Positions 36,202-45,716 of a stretch of DNA of 64,000 bases are shown one piece after another; the first letter of the stretch is position 1; each line of letters starts with the position of its first letter. The stretch is from Nostocales cyanobacterium HT-58-2 (GTDB taxonomy: Bacteria; Cyanobacteriota; Cyanobacteriia; Cyanobacteriales; Nostocaceae): the NCBI GenBank assembly GCA_002163975.1, contig CP019636.1, forward strand, positions 6,017,501-6,081,500, written 5' to 3'. A program made the translations under genes and the position numbers. The notes below the pieces were generated by a model. The model had not been told where the DNA came from and ran no database searches. It was given only the letters and a program-made list of their open reading frames with translations.

Positions 36202-37029
36202 TTAAACTTTCGAGCGATCTGTCAAAATTTCGTATCCAGTCTCTGTCACCAACACAGTATGTTCAAACTGAGCCGATAAAGAACTGTCCACTGTGACAGC
36301 TGTCCAGCGGTCAGATAAAGTACGTGTATACTTAGACCCAGCATTTAAAATTGGTTCAATTGCTAGTGTCATCCCTGCACGCAGTTTGACATTAGGCATT
36401 TCGCGGGTGCGGAAGTTGAAAACTGAAGGTTCTTCGTGTAAGTTGCGACCAACGCCGTGTCCGGTAAAGTCTTCTACTACATTAAAGCCATTTGCTTTCA
36501 CATGGTCTTCAACTGCCCCCGCAATATCCAAAAGGTAGTTACCTGCTTTCACCTGTTCAATCCCTTTAAACAGGGCTTCTTCTGCTACGCGAATCAGTCG
36601 CGCTGCTTCTGGAGTGACTTCGCCCACAGCAATTGTAATACAAGAATCACCATGAAAGCCTTGATAATACGCACCAGTATCTACTTTTAAAACATCTCCT
36701 GTGCGGATGACTTTTTTGGCACTAGGGATACCATGTACAACTTCATTGTTGATGCTGGAGCAGATAGAACCAGGAAAGCCGTGATACCCCTTAAAACTTG
36801 GTGTTGCACCCATTTCCCGGATACGTTTTTCCGCATGAGCATCCAAGTCAGCTGTCGTCATACCTGGCTTAACCAGTTCAGAAATTTCTTTGAGCACTGT
36901 TGCTACTATTTTTGCTGATTGCCGCATAATTTCAATTTCACGCGGCGATTTAATTTCAATTCCTCTGCGTTGTCTTTTTTGACTGTTGCTTTGAGCAGGT
37001 TGAGAAAGCAGGTTACTGAGAATGTTCAT
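36202..37029 (-). CDS. map: Type I methionine aminopeptidase
   Basis: 275 residues. It removes the N-terminal methionine from new proteins using two metal ions. The metal ligands are visible: Asp in VDTGAYYQGFHGDSC (two Asp), His in GHGVGRNLHEEP, Glu in LAIEPI and Glu in AQFEHTVLV. An N-terminal extension of about 25 residues rich in Gln and Arg precedes the family core (IKSPREIEIMRQSAKIVA). It stands alone on the minus strand between the Uma2 remnant and the cupredoxin gene. Confidence 0.95.
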   Translation of the reverse strand: MNILSNLLSQPAQSNSQKRQRRGIEIKSPREIEIMRQSAKIVATVLKEISELVKPGMTTADLDAHAEKRIREMGATPSFKGYHGFPGSICSSINNEVVHGIPSAKKVIRTGDVLKVDTGAYYQGFHGDSCITIAVGEVTPEAARLIRVAEEALFKGIEQVKAGNYLLDIAGAVEDHVKANGFNVVEDFTGHGVGRNLHEEPSVFNFRTREMPNVKLRAGMTLAIEPILNAGSKYTRTLSDRWTAVTVDSSLSAQFEHTVLVTETGYEILTDRSKV

Positions 37030-37246
37030 GGGAAATTAATAACTATCTGTGCCTGATTGCTTGTCTATCAATAATTCTTCTGACTGTGTTAAGAATTGAG
37101 AAACAATACCTATATTTTAAGTTAACTTATTTTTGCCAGAAGCCGTCCTATGAAGCTGAAGAGTCATGAAATTGGACTCCAGCGCCTATAAATCTAGTTT
37201 GTCGTCTGTCTAATGGTTACTATTTCAATAAATTTAAATTAAACTT

Positions 37247-37762
37247 TTAATTATTAATGATAATTTCTCCCGTCATACCCGCTTCTGTGTGTCCCGGTAT
37301 TGGGCAACGTAGAAAATATTTCCCTGGCTTGAGTGGTACAAACACCCATTCTGCCTCAGCACCCGGTTTGAGTTCGACTTCATGGATGGCTCCTTTGACT
37401 TCAACTTTGCCAGCTTCAAGTTTTTGTGTCCAGATACCATCGGCAAAATCTTTAGCAGTAAAATAATGTTTTTGAGCACTAGGATTGGTCAGCCTGAGGT
37501 TATAGCGTTTGCCAGCCTCAAATTCCAAGTGATTTGGTTCAAACTTCAGTTCGTTAGCAGCATTACTTAAACCAACTGTAATTTCTGTAGCAGGTTGCTT
37601 GAGGATTCCACCAGAAATATTAGCGGCTATTACAGGGGTGGCATTGAAGATAGAGAAGCTTGCTATTAAGGTAAGAGATAGAAAGAGGGGAAATGGAAAG
37701 GTAAAAGTTTTTAATACTGATTTGTATAATTTTTTGGAGTTTTTCTGTATCACTGGTATCAT
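37247..37762 (-). CDS. Exported cupredoxin (plastocyanin/azurin-like copper protein)
   Basis: 171 residues with a signal peptide (about 1-46, hydrophobic FPLFLSLTLIASFSIF, cleavage near VIAA). The mature domain has the type I copper ligands: His in KHYFTAKDF and the C-terminal loop FLRCPIPGHTEAGMTGEI with Cys, His and Met. The ligand loop C-x4-H-x4-M and the insertion before it differ from photosynthetic plastocyanin, so it is more likely a separate periplasmic or lumenal electron-transfer or copper-handling protein. No copper transporter is adjacent. Confidence 0.8.
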   Translation of the reverse strand: MIPVIQKNSKKLYKSVLKTFTFPFPLFLSLTLIASFSIFNATPVIAANISGGILKQPATEITVGLSNAANELKFEPNHLEFEAGKRYNLRLTNPSAQKHYFTAKDFADGIWTQKLEAGKVEVKGAIHEVELKPGAEAEWVFVPLKPGKYFLRCPIPGHTEAGMTGEIIINN

Positions 37763-37840
37763 AGGTATAAAAAAATTTAACTTAGATAGTCATTAGAATA
37801 GTGAACCGAGGTACAGACGCGCCATAGCGCGTCCGCACAA

Positions 37841-40771
37841 CTAATGACTCATGATACTTTTATCTGCAAAGACAGCAGGTCCGGCTGTCACTACAACAAT
37901 TTTATCTGGATAGAGTAACTCACGAGCTGCTTGATTGACTTGGTCTAGATTAACAGCTTGAATTTTTTCAGTAAAACTACGCAGTTCCTCTTTATCTAGA
38001 CCGTACACCTCATTCATCAGAATTTTATGCGTTAATTCCTCTGGATCTGCTAGGGATACGATGTAGTTGCTGATCAAGATCTGTTTAGCTGTCTCTACTT
38101 CCAATGCAGTGACGCCTTTTTGATGAATTTCTTTGAGCAGTTCGCGGGTACTAGTGATCGCCCTACGAGTATCTTCTGGACTGGTTTGCATTTCAATCAA
38201 AAATGTTCCAGAATTTTTTCCTGTCAGGAAGCTGCTATAAATTCCATACGTGAGTCCTTGGCGATCGCGCACTTCTGCTCCCAGTCTACTAGAGATAGTA
38301 TCGCCGCCTAAAATCTGGTTCAATACTAAGGCTGCATAATAGCGGATGTCTTGGCGGTTAATCGCTTTGTTCCCCATGTAGGTAATAGCTTGAGCTTTCC
38401 CTGGAAGAACTGGGTTAACGCTGATGACTTTTTTTGGTAAAGATACTGTTGGATACTCTAATGTTGGTGGGAAACCGCTAGCTTTCCAATGACCAAACTC
38501 AGTTTTCATCAGTGATTTCACTTCAGCCGGAGCAAAATCTCCCACCAGGGCTAGCACTGTTGTGTCTGGACGGTAATGCTTTGTCTTAAAATCAACGATA
38601 TCCTGACGGCTAATTCGTCGCAAACTTTGTTCTGTGGGAAATGTATGTAAGGGATGTTTTTTCGGATAAACCGATTGGACAAATGTTCTTTGTGCTACTT
38701 CTGAAGGGTCATCTAATTCGTGCTTCAAGGCAGTTAATGCTTGTTGACGGGTCAATTCTAACTCTTTTTTGGGAAAAGTAGCATTTTTAACAACATCTGC
38801 CAAAGTCTGAATCAGAATGGGTAAGTCAGCCGCCAAGCTATCACCCTCAATTTGCACACCTTCTCGATACGTTTGAAACTCAAGGCTGGCTCCTCTGTCT
38901 TCTAAAGTTTTGGCGACAGTCAAGACATCCTTTGTTTTCGTCCCGTTCATCAAGTTCTCTGCAACAAGAGATGCTAGTCCAGCTTTATCCTCTGGGTCAA
39001 ATTCCTTACCTGCTTTGATGTAGCCAGAAAGAGTCACTGTGGGAATGCTTGTGTCGCGCACAAGCAAGACCCGTAAACCGTTAGATAATGTGAATTGCTC
39101 TGGTAGCGTATGGCTTGTGGGAGAACTCGCCACATCTGGTGGAGGGAGGTACTTGGCTACTTCCTCTGTCGTCACAGATCTATCTGAAGCAAAATTTTCC
39201 TTATTATGTAAAGAGTTCGTCTTGCCAATATTCCCCTTGACTTTTCCCCCAGTAGGCTTAAAAAAGCCCACTGTGCGAGCTTCTGGTTGAAGGTATTTTT
39301 TCGCCACACGTTGTACATCCGCTGCGGTGACTTGGCGAATAGCGGCTAAGTAACGCTGTGTATAGCGATAATCACCAGCAGTTGTCTCATCATTACCCAA
39401 TTGGAATGCAAGACTGGTGATATCACGGTTACTCAAAATCACAGACGCTTCCAACTTCGCCTTAGCTCTATCCAGTTCTTCTGTGGTAACTCCTTTTTTA
39501 GTCAGTTTGGCGATCGCACTCCCAAGAACTGAGTCAATTTTTTGCAAGTCTTGGTCGGGATCTGCCGTTACCAATAACTCATACCAGCCTGATTCTAGTA
39601 AGTTAATAACAGAAGCTGAAACATCACTTGCTAAACCCGATTCTACCAATGCCTGCTCAAGGCGAGAATTTCGTCCGTCTGTTAAAATGCGGTCCATCAA
39701 ATCTAATGCTGGCACATCCGGGTTATTCACATCCGGTAACGGATAGACCGCTTGCAACAACGCACCTGCTCCTGGTTCCCGCAGCACGATTGGGGATTGG
39801 GCTTTTTGAAATAGCTTGATGGGAAGACGGGAAGAATTTGATTTTGGACTCTTCCCAGGTTCTAATATCCCAACTTCTCCATCTTGCTTGTACTTAGGTA
39901 TTTTCCCAAAAATTTCTTGAACTGCTTGCAGGGTTGGTTCAGTTTGGAAATCCCCGACAATGACTAAAACAGCATTGTCAGGACTGTAGAAATTGTGATA
40001 AAACTTCCGTACCTGCTCTAAATGAAACCCTTGTACATCAGCTTCAGTCCCACCAACAGGTAATCCGTAAGTATGGTTAGGAAACGCCGCCTGCATCACA
40101 GCGCTGTTTAAGCGGTAATCAGGGCTATTTTCATAACCTTGTAACTCGGAAATCACAACTCGCTTTTCACTTGCTAGTTCCTCAGCATCAATCCGAGCAT
40201 TTTGCATTCTATCTGCTTCTAGCATCAACAGAGCTGTGAGCTTGTCGCGCTCTGCGGTATTATAGTATGCCGTTTGGTCATAGCTTGTGAAAGCATTTGA
40301 GTCACTGCCCAAGGCACTAAACAATTTTCCAAATTGAATTGGACGATTTTTCGTGCCCTTAAACATCATGTGTTCTAACTGATGAGCAATACCATTTAAT
40401 CCAGGTTCTTCGTTCCGTGATCCCACCTTGTACCATACTTGCACAGTGACGACTGGGCTAGAGTGTACTTCCCTAGTCAGGACGGTAAGACCATTGTCTA
40501 ATACTGTCTTTTGAAGATTTTCAGTCAACGAAAGAGTCTCTGTTTTTTTTGTAACGATTATATTATTTGAGTTTAACGTTGTGGAGGCAGTTGTTATCTG
40601 CCTATAAGATCCATCTCCAAGCAACAACACCGTCATCAACCAAAAAGTTAACAGTAACAAGGGAAAACGATATTGATGCATTTTATGAAACACATGCATG
40701 AACTTTACTAATTTATCTGTAAAGGAAATTACAGATTTCTGTTTGAATATAATTTGCTTTCTCTGAGCCAT
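37841..40771 (-). CDS. Fused M16-family zinc metallopeptidase, exported
   Basis: 976 residues from the ATG at 40771 (a GTG at 40789 would add six). A membrane helix near residues 37-53 suggests periplasmic anchoring. Two M16 units are fused: the first (about 85-500) has the inverted zinc motif HQLEH with a downstream Glu in SEKRVVISELQGYENSPD; the second (about 545-970) lacks HxxEH, as in pitrilysin and the two-subunit processing peptidases, where the second half serves as a substrate chamber. It degrades peptides or processes exported proteins. Numbering of the motif is 130-134 in this form. Confidence 0.9.
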   Translation of the reverse strand: MAQRKQIIFKQKSVISFTDKLVKFMHVFHKMHQYRFPLLLLTFWLMTVLLLGDGSYRQITTASTTLNSNNIIVTKKTETLSLTENLQKTVLDNGLTVLTREVHSSPVVTVQVWYKVGSRNEEPGLNGIAHQLEHMMFKGTKNRPIQFGKLFSALGSDSNAFTSYDQTAYYNTAERDKLTALLMLEADRMQNARIDAEELASEKRVVISELQGYENSPDYRLNSAVMQAAFPNHTYGLPVGGTEADVQGFHLEQVRKFYHNFYSPDNAVLVIVGDFQTEPTLQAVQEIFGKIPKYKQDGEVGILEPGKSPKSNSSRLPIKLFQKAQSPIVLREPGAGALLQAVYPLPDVNNPDVPALDLMDRILTDGRNSRLEQALVESGLASDVSASVINLLESGWYELLVTADPDQDLQKIDSVLGSAIAKLTKKGVTTEELDRAKAKLEASVILSNRDITSLAFQLGNDETTAGDYRYTQRYLAAIRQVTAADVQRVAKKYLQPEARTVGFFKPTGGKVKGNIGKTNSLHNKENFASDRSVTTEEVAKYLPPPDVASSPTSHTLPEQFTLSNGLRVLLVRDTSIPTVTLSGYIKAGKEFDPEDKAGLASLVAENLMNGTKTKDVLTVAKTLEDRGASLEFQTYREGVQIEGDSLAADLPILIQTLADVVKNATFPKKELELTRQQALTALKHELDDPSEVAQRTFVQSVYPKKHPLHTFPTEQSLRRISRQDIVDFKTKHYRPDTTVLALVGDFAPAEVKSLMKTEFGHWKASGFPPTLEYPTVSLPKKVISVNPVLPGKAQAITYMGNKAINRQDIRYYAALVLNQILGGDTISSRLGAEVRDRQGLTYGIYSSFLTGKNSGTFLIEMQTSPEDTRRAITSTRELLKEIHQKGVTALEVETAKQILISNYIVSLADPEELTHKILMNEVYGLDKEELRSFTEKIQAVNLDQVNQAARELLYPDKIVVVTAGPAVFADKSIMSH

Positions 40772-40843
40772 GTGTGATCTCGACAACACTACAGAGAAGA
40801 AAAAATCATTCTACAGATAAAAAATCAGAAGTTCAACTTTTTT

Positions 40844-41287
40844 TTATGAGAGTGTTGTTAACACGCGGATAAATTCCAAGGGCAAACCATCAGTATCTGC
40901 AATAAAAGTTACTTCATAAATATGATTACCTATTTGCTGTTGTGTCGGTTCTAAAAGAATTTTCAGTGGTTGCAACAGGTCAGGATTGTTGTTAGCTAAC
41001 ATTGAAAAACGTTCTTTTAAATTTGTTAACCAACTGGGTAAATCTGATGTAATCTCAGTTAAATCAAATGAAAGATGGTAGTACCCCACATAGTGTTCGT
41101 CTGTAAATGCATCTGGGGCAGGTTTTGGTTGAGGGATTTGGATCAGTTCAATTCTGCCGTTGAGTCCTTCCATCCAACAAGCAAGAGTGTAACCTGTCGT
41201 GAAGCGTTCGCAAACGGTAAACCCTAGCTGTTCATAGAAGGCGATCGCCCGATGAATATTCGCAGTACGAATAGAAGCGTGGTGCAT
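40844..41287 (-). CDS. VOC (glyoxalase/bleomycin-resistance fold) protein
   Basis: 147 residues. The opening HHASIRTANIHRAIAFYEQLGFTVCERF and the closing TFIADTDGLPLEFIRVL are the two metal-bearing beta-alpha-beta-beta-beta units of the VOC superfamily, with His2, Glu and the final Glu as candidate metal ligands. Lactoylglutathione-lyase-like action is possible but the substrate cannot be told. It is 72 bases from the M16 gene on the same strand. Confidence 0.8.
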   Translation of the reverse strand: MHHASIRTANIHRAIAFYEQLGFTVCERFTTGYTLACWMEGLNGRIELIQIPQPKPAPDAFTDEHYVGYYHLSFDLTEITSDLPSWLTNLKERFSMLANNNPDLLQPLKILLEPTQQQIGNHIYEVTFIADTDGLPLEFIRVLTTLS

Positions 41288-41354
41288 AATTTTTGTCTCT
41301 TGTCATTGTCGTTTGTCTTTTGCCAAATTACCAACGACAAATGACAAATGACAA

Positions 41355-41867
41355 TTACTCAAACAACCTAAAATATGGATACCTGACTGGGACACCAGGC
41401 TCTTTTTCCAAATCAAAATTAATCACGTCCCAGCAAGGATCTTCCGAGGACTCAGGGCTAAACTCTACAGGTAAACCATAAAGTCGCGCCGCCGTCGTCT
41501 CCGACTGCCCAGAACGCCAAGGCGTGCTACGCTCTAGGTAGCCACTCATCAATTCTTGATAGCGTCTAGCAATAATAACCCGTGTCGCTCGGTAGCCTTG
41601 AGTATAAAGTTTATCTAATGCTTCGTGAATTTCAAAGCGAATCCCATCGGGATGAGTGTGTTGACGATACCATTCGCCATTCCATCTTCGCCAATGACGC
41701 CCTGATTGTAGGTGGATTAACTCTCCCGTCTTGGGATTAGCTTCAAACGCGCCATGACGCGGACATAAATAAGTATCTGTTAGTGTCAGAGCCGGGATTG
41801 TTTGGCGGCAGTGGGGACACTGAATTTCTGGACCGAATATGGGGTACTGCAAGCCTGGATTCATCAT
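41355..41867 (-). CDS. Conserved cyanobacterial zinc-ribbon-like protein (TIGR02652-type)
   Basis: 170 residues. The N-terminus has IQCPHCRQTIPAL and TYLCPRHGAFEANPKTGELI, four Cys/His positions that look like a zinc ribbon. The rest is rich in Trp, Arg and Tyr (HWRRWNGEWYRQHTHPDGIRFEIHEALDKLYTQGYRATRVI split by reading). From memory it matches a conserved cyanobacterial family of about 160-170 residues with unknown function; this should be checked. It lies 67 bases upstream of the VOC gene on the same strand. Confidence 0.65.
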   Translation of the reverse strand: MMNPGLQYPIFGPEIQCPHCRQTIPALTLTDTYLCPRHGAFEANPKTGELIHLQSGRHWRRWNGEWYRQHTHPDGIRFEIHEALDKLYTQGYRATRVIIARRYQELMSGYLERSTPWRSGQSETTAARLYGLPVEFSPESSEDPCWDVINFDLEKEPGVPVRYPYFRLFE

Positions 41868-42058
41868 GAAGTGCGTACAAACATATTTTTGTCTTCACCA
41901 GTAATGTTGGTTCCTTTTACACTTCTGCTCTACCTCATTGGTGTACTGACTGACTGCTGCCTAGAGATCAGAGACTCTACACCGTGATATCCTGGTTTTG
42001 CAACCTACCAAGGTTGGAGTTCCTCCAGTGTTCCTGGGTACCACATCTCTATTCTACC

Positions 42059-42589
42059 GTGTCTATCGCTTCCTACTGGTCTTCTCCTGATTTTTCTCAA
42101 GCTGCCTTCATAGCAGCCAATGCTGTTGTTATGGGTTCGGTAAAAATTGCAGCAGGGGTGAGTATATGGTACGGAGCAGTTGTGAGGGGAGATGTGGAAA
42201 GCATAGAAATCGGTGAATGTACAAACATTCAAGATGGAGCAATATTACACGGTGATCCCGGAAAAACCACAATCTTAGAAGATCATGTTACCGTAGGACA
42301 TCGCGCTGTGGTGCATTCTGCTTATATAGAGCGTGGTAGCTTGATTGGGATTGGTGCAGTTGTTCTAGATGGTGTCCGGGTTGGGACTGGTAGCATCATT
42401 GGTGCAGGTGCTGTTGTTACGAAAGATGTACCACCTTTATCCCTTGTCGTAGGCATTCCTGGGAAAGTCGTACGCCAAATTTCCGAAGTTGAAGCAGCAG
42501 AACTCATCGAACACGCTGAACGTTACAAAAAGTTAGCCTTGGTTCATGCTGGTAAGGGTACGGATACTGGGTTTCAAGTAACAGAGTGA
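42059..42589 (+). CDS. Gamma-carbonic-anhydrase-like hexapeptide protein
   Basis: 176 residues from a GTG at 42059, where the family normally begins (ASYWSSPDFSQAAFIAANA). An ATG at 41984 would add 25 unrelated residues. Left-handed beta-helix repeats run through the protein: VVRGDVESIEIGECTNIQDGAILHGD carries the Asp/Gln region, and VTVGHRAVVHSA holds two of the three His that bind metal in gamma carbonic anhydrases. Homologues include YrdA/PaaY-like proteins and the CcmM N-terminal domain. Activity as carbonic anhydrase cannot be told from sequence. It is divergent from the zinc-ribbon gene. Confidence 0.85.
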   Translation: MSIASYWSSPDFSQAAFIAANAVVMGSVKIAAGVSIWYGAVVRGDVESIEIGECTNIQDGAILHGDPGKTTILEDHVTVGHRAVVHSAYIERGSLIGIGAVVLDGVRVGTGSIIGAGAVVTKDVPPLSLVVGIPGKVVRQISEVEAAELIEHAERYKKLALVHAGKGTDTGFQVTE

Positions 42590-42738
42590 GGCAAGTAGAA
42601 GAAGAGGAAGAACAAACCAATAACCCAGGTTGTAAATATTCTTTACATATTGTTTGGGAAAATTGACCAATTCAGCTAAAAATAAAATGAGAACAGTTGA
42701 TAAAACTTTAATTTCTACTTAACAGAGGGGTTGTAGAT

Positions 42739-42864
42739 ATGGACATTGATATGCGTGTAGCAATTGTTTTAGCACCAGTTCTAATTGCTGCTGGTTGGGC
42801 AGTGTTTAACATTGGTGCTGCTGCTTTAAATCAAATACAAAACTTTTTGAATAGAGAAGCCTAA
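42739..42864 (+). CDS. psbY: Photosystem II protein PsbY
   Basis: A 41-residue single-helix protein of the thylakoid membrane. It begins MDIDMRVAIVLAPVL and continues IAAGWAVFNIGAAALNQIQN, the strongly conserved PsbY pattern, and ends NREA. PsbY binds near cytochrome b559 at the edge of photosystem II. AGAGG lies about 13 bases before the ATG. It is followed by its own terminator, so it is probably a single-gene transcript. Confidence 0.93.
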   Translation: MDIDMRVAIVLAPVLIAAGWAVFNIGAAALNQIQNFLNREA

Positions 42865-42888
42865 ATTAGATTGATTGTCATAAGTTAT

Positions 42889-42930
42889 AAAACCGATTGT
42901 TTTTGTTTATAAGAACAGTCGGTTTTATTT
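42889..42930 (+). terminator. Intrinsic terminator after psbY
   Basis: AAAACCGATTGTT (42889-42901) pairs with AACAGTCGGTTTT (42914-42925) with one mismatch, and TATTTATT follows. The stem is flanked by A and T runs and could act in both directions. Confidence 0.8.
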
Positions 42931-43029
42931 ATTGCCGTCTTAACTGGAGTTGTTAAACTGAGGCTGGTAAGGTGATATGTGGTAGACAACAGGAAATTCT
43001 GCCTACCACTTACTACCTGACTACCTTTT

Positions 43030-44280
43030 GTGGACATCAACTCCTTACTTCAACCCTTCCAACGCTTTGGCGTTCATCTTGGATTAGAACGCATTGAAAA
43101 ACTGCTGGTAAATCTGGGGAATCCCCATCAGCAAGTTCCAATCATTCATGTTGCCGGCACCAACGGTAAAGGTTCCGTCTGTGCGTACCTTTCTTCTATC
43201 CTTACCGAAGCGGGTTATCGCACAGGACGCTACACCTCACCCCATTTGGTTGATTGGACAGAACGCATTTGCCTCAACGAACAGCCAATTTCCTCTGAAG
43301 AATTGTCCCAATTACTACTACGTGTGCAGGCGGCAATTCACCCAGACGAGAATTCACCAACTCAATTTGAAGTGATTACTGCAGCTGCTTGGTTATATTT
43401 CATACAAGCTAAAGTTGATGTGGCAGTAGTAGAAGTTGGACTGGGAGGACGCTTGGATGCAACCAACGTCTGCTCGAATCCTTTAGCCACAATTATCACT
43501 TCCATTAGCCGCGAACACTGGCAAACACTTGGTCCTACCGTTGCGGATATTGCAAGAGAAAAAGCTGGTATTCTCAAACCTGGATGTCCTGCCGTGATTG
43601 GAGCATTACCACCCGAAGCAGAACAAGTTGTGCGATCGCGTGCTTTAGAATTACAATGCCCTATGATTGCGCCTCAACCTTCCCGTCAAATTGCTCCAGG
43701 ATGGGCAGAGTATCAAACAATTGATCATGCAAAATTGATCAAATACCCTTTGCCATTACAGGGACAAATTCAGTTAACCAATTCAGCTTTGGCTTTAGCT
43801 GCTATAGAAATCCTACAAACACAGGGTTGGCAGATTTCTGAGGAAGCCATCATTCAAGGAATGGCAAAAACCAAATGGCTGGGGCGAATGCAGTGGACGA
43901 CTTGGAAAAATCATAAATTATTGTTAGATGGAGCTCATAACCCAGCAGCTGCCCAAGTTTTGCGAGATTATGTAGACACACTCAATGTAAAATCGGTCAG
44001 TTGGGTCATGGGAATGCTCTCTACAAAAGACCATACGGAGATATTCCAAGCTTTACTACGACCAAATGACCGATTGTCTCTAGTTCCAGTTCCAGATCAT
44101 AGTTCTGCTGAACCTGGAGAATTAGCAACACTCGCTCAAAGTATCTGCCCAGAATTAAGCTTTTGCCACACTTATTCAGATTTATCCTCGGCGCTTGAGG
44201 TGGCTTTTGCTTCTACAGAGAATTTGGTTGTCTTGTGCGGTTCGCTGTATTTAGTCGGGCATTTTTTAGGGAGTAGATAA
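43030..44280 (+). CDS. folC: Folylpolyglutamate / dihydrofolate synthase
   Basis: 416 residues, GTG start. It adds glutamate to folates and in bacteria usually also makes dihydrofolate from dihydropteroate. The P-loop VAGTNGKGSVCAYLSSIL is at about 40-57, the Mur-ligase-type motif YTSPHLVDWTERI follows, then VEVGLGGRLDATNV and DGAHNPAA with the conserved C-terminal ligase residues. It converges with hisC, overlapping its 3' end by 15 bases. Confidence 0.93.
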   Translation: MDINSLLQPFQRFGVHLGLERIEKLLVNLGNPHQQVPIIHVAGTNGKGSVCAYLSSILTEAGYRTGRYTSPHLVDWTERICLNEQPISSEELSQLLLRVQAAIHPDENSPTQFEVITAAAWLYFIQAKVDVAVVEVGLGGRLDATNVCSNPLATIITSISREHWQTLGPTVADIAREKAGILKPGCPAVIGALPPEAEQVVRSRALELQCPMIAPQPSRQIAPGWAEYQTIDHAKLIKYPLPLQGQIQLTNSALALAAIEILQTQGWQISEEAIIQGMAKTKWLGRMQWTTWKNHKLLLDGAHNPAAAQVLRDYVDTLNVKSVSWVMGMLSTKDHTEIFQALLRPNDRLSLVPVPDHSSAEPGELATLAQSICPELSFCHTYSDLSSALEVAFASTENLVVLCGSLYLVGHFLGSR

Positions 44281-45321
44281 GCTAACTAACGCTTCGATTA
44301 ACGTCTGGTTTTGCTCGTCCGTGCCAACCGTAATCCGCAGTTTATCCTCTAACCCAGCTTGCTTGAAGTAACGCACCAAAATTCCTCGTTCTTTCAACCC
44401 CAAATAAAGAGACTCTGCATTTCCTTCTGGAGGAGTTGCCAAAACAAAGTTAGCCTGAGAATCAAGCACTGTCCATCCTAGATTTTTCAAGTCTACTGTT
44501 AGCTGCGTCCGCGAGATTTTCACTTTGTCTGCACAAGCATTCTTGTAGGCTTGATCTCGCATTGCTGCCGTACCCACTGCTGTAGCGATCGCGTCAATAT
44601 TGTAACTGTCTTTTACCTTAAATAACCCCGAGCCAAGTTTTGGATTGGCAATCCCAAAGCCCATCCGTAAGCCTGCCAACGAGTACCCCTTTGACAAAGT
44701 ACGTAACACAATCACGTTCTCGAATTCTTGCACCAACGGCAACGCTGTATACTCAGCAAAGTCAACGTAAGCCTCATCAATCGCAACAATTCCTGAGACT
44801 TGCCGCGCTAACTCCCGTAGATCATCCAAAGGCACTACGTGTCCAGAAGGACTATTCGGAGAGGCAATAAACGTAATTGCTCCATTCGCTGCAGCTAGTT
44901 CTTTGATTGGTAACTGAAAGTTGGTAGTGTAAGGAACCTCAACCACTTGAGCAGGTTGTATAGCTGCTAAAGTCCGATACAGCACGTAGGTTGGCATCGG
45001 ATACACAACTTTACGCTCACTCCCCTCTGCACAAGAGCGTATTAGCACATTCAGTAGTTCATCGCTACCATTACCCACAATCACCCAATCCGCAGGCACT
45101 CCCAAGGCATCGCTGACTGCCTGACAAAACTCTGTTGCAAATGGATCTGGGTAGCGACGTAGCCACTCACCATCTAAATTGTGTAGCACCTCCATCGCCT
45201 TTGGAGAAGGCGGATAGGGATTTTCATTCGTGTTGAGTTTGATAATTTTTGTTCCTGGTTTGGGTTGTTCACCAGGAATGTAGCCAGTCATGGCATCAAT
45301 GGCAGAACGGAAGTAGCTCAT
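44266..45321 (-). CDS. hisC: Histidinol-phosphate aminotransferase
   Basis: 351 residues from the ATG at 45321 (a TTG at 45327 adds two). A class I/II PLP aminotransferase that converts imidazole-acetol phosphate to histidinol phosphate. KLNTNENPYPPSP is the family opening, FIASPNSPSGHVVP and VAIDEAYVDF bind the cofactor, and RTLSKGYSLAGLRMGFG carries the Schiff-base Lys. It may also act on aromatic amino acids, as some homologues do. Its 3' end overlaps the 3' end of folC, an unusually tight convergent pair. Confidence 0.93.
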   Translation of the reverse strand: MSYFRSAIDAMTGYIPGEQPKPGTKIIKLNTNENPYPPSPKAMEVLHNLDGEWLRRYPDPFATEFCQAVSDALGVPADWVIVGNGSDELLNVLIRSCAEGSERKVVYPMPTYVLYRTLAAIQPAQVVEVPYTTNFQLPIKELAAANGAITFIASPNSPSGHVVPLDDLRELARQVSGIVAIDEAYVDFAEYTALPLVQEFENVIVLRTLSKGYSLAGLRMGFGIANPKLGSGLFKVKDSYNIDAIATAVGTAAMRDQAYKNACADKVKISRTQLTVDLKNLGWTVLDSQANFVLATPPEGNAESLYLGLKERGILVRYFKQAGLEDKLRITVGTDEQNQTLIEALVSLSTP

Positions 45322-45515
45322 AGTCAATGGTGGGAACTCATCAGTCGTTCATAGGAGAAGCCAATGCTAGGTTAATCCTTGAAGTCGCTTCAGACAAGTA
45401 CCAATATTGTCTCCAGATATCAGTCCACCCTGCGAAATATCTGCTAGTTGCTTGGTATCCACTTGCCAAAACCCAACAAGTAGGTTTGTGGAATGAAAAT
45501 GAACCATCGTATGAT

Positions 45516-45563
45516 GGGAAGCGCGATGGCACGGAGTGCCCGCCACAGGCGATCGCGCTTCCC
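45516..45563. repeat. Palindromic repeat carrying a HIP1 site
   Basis: GGGAAGCGCGAT (45516-45527) and ATCGCGCTTCCC (45552-45563) are perfect inverted copies, enclosing a second perfect hairpin GGCAC-GGA-GTGCC (45528-45540) and a GCGATCGC site. It lies inside a 91-codon plus-strand frame (45327-45602) that starts at hisC's upstream edge; that frame has no recognisable family, and its last third translates the repeat, so it was not called as a gene. Confidence 0.75.
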
Positions 45564-45716
45564 ATGCTGCTCAAACAATTGATGCGTTACGGCTACGCCT
45601 AACACATCCTACTGGCGTGACACGACTAAAATGATGCGATAGAAAAAGCGCGTAGTAGTGCTTTAGCACAGAAGTTGACTCCTAATCTAATGCACTAATT
45701 TAGCTGTGTCGCGCCA

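Noticed and set aside
45327..45602. 91-codon frame divergent from hisC
   Set aside because: No family recognised and its last third is a palindromic repeat; the first 60 codons could still be a real remnant.
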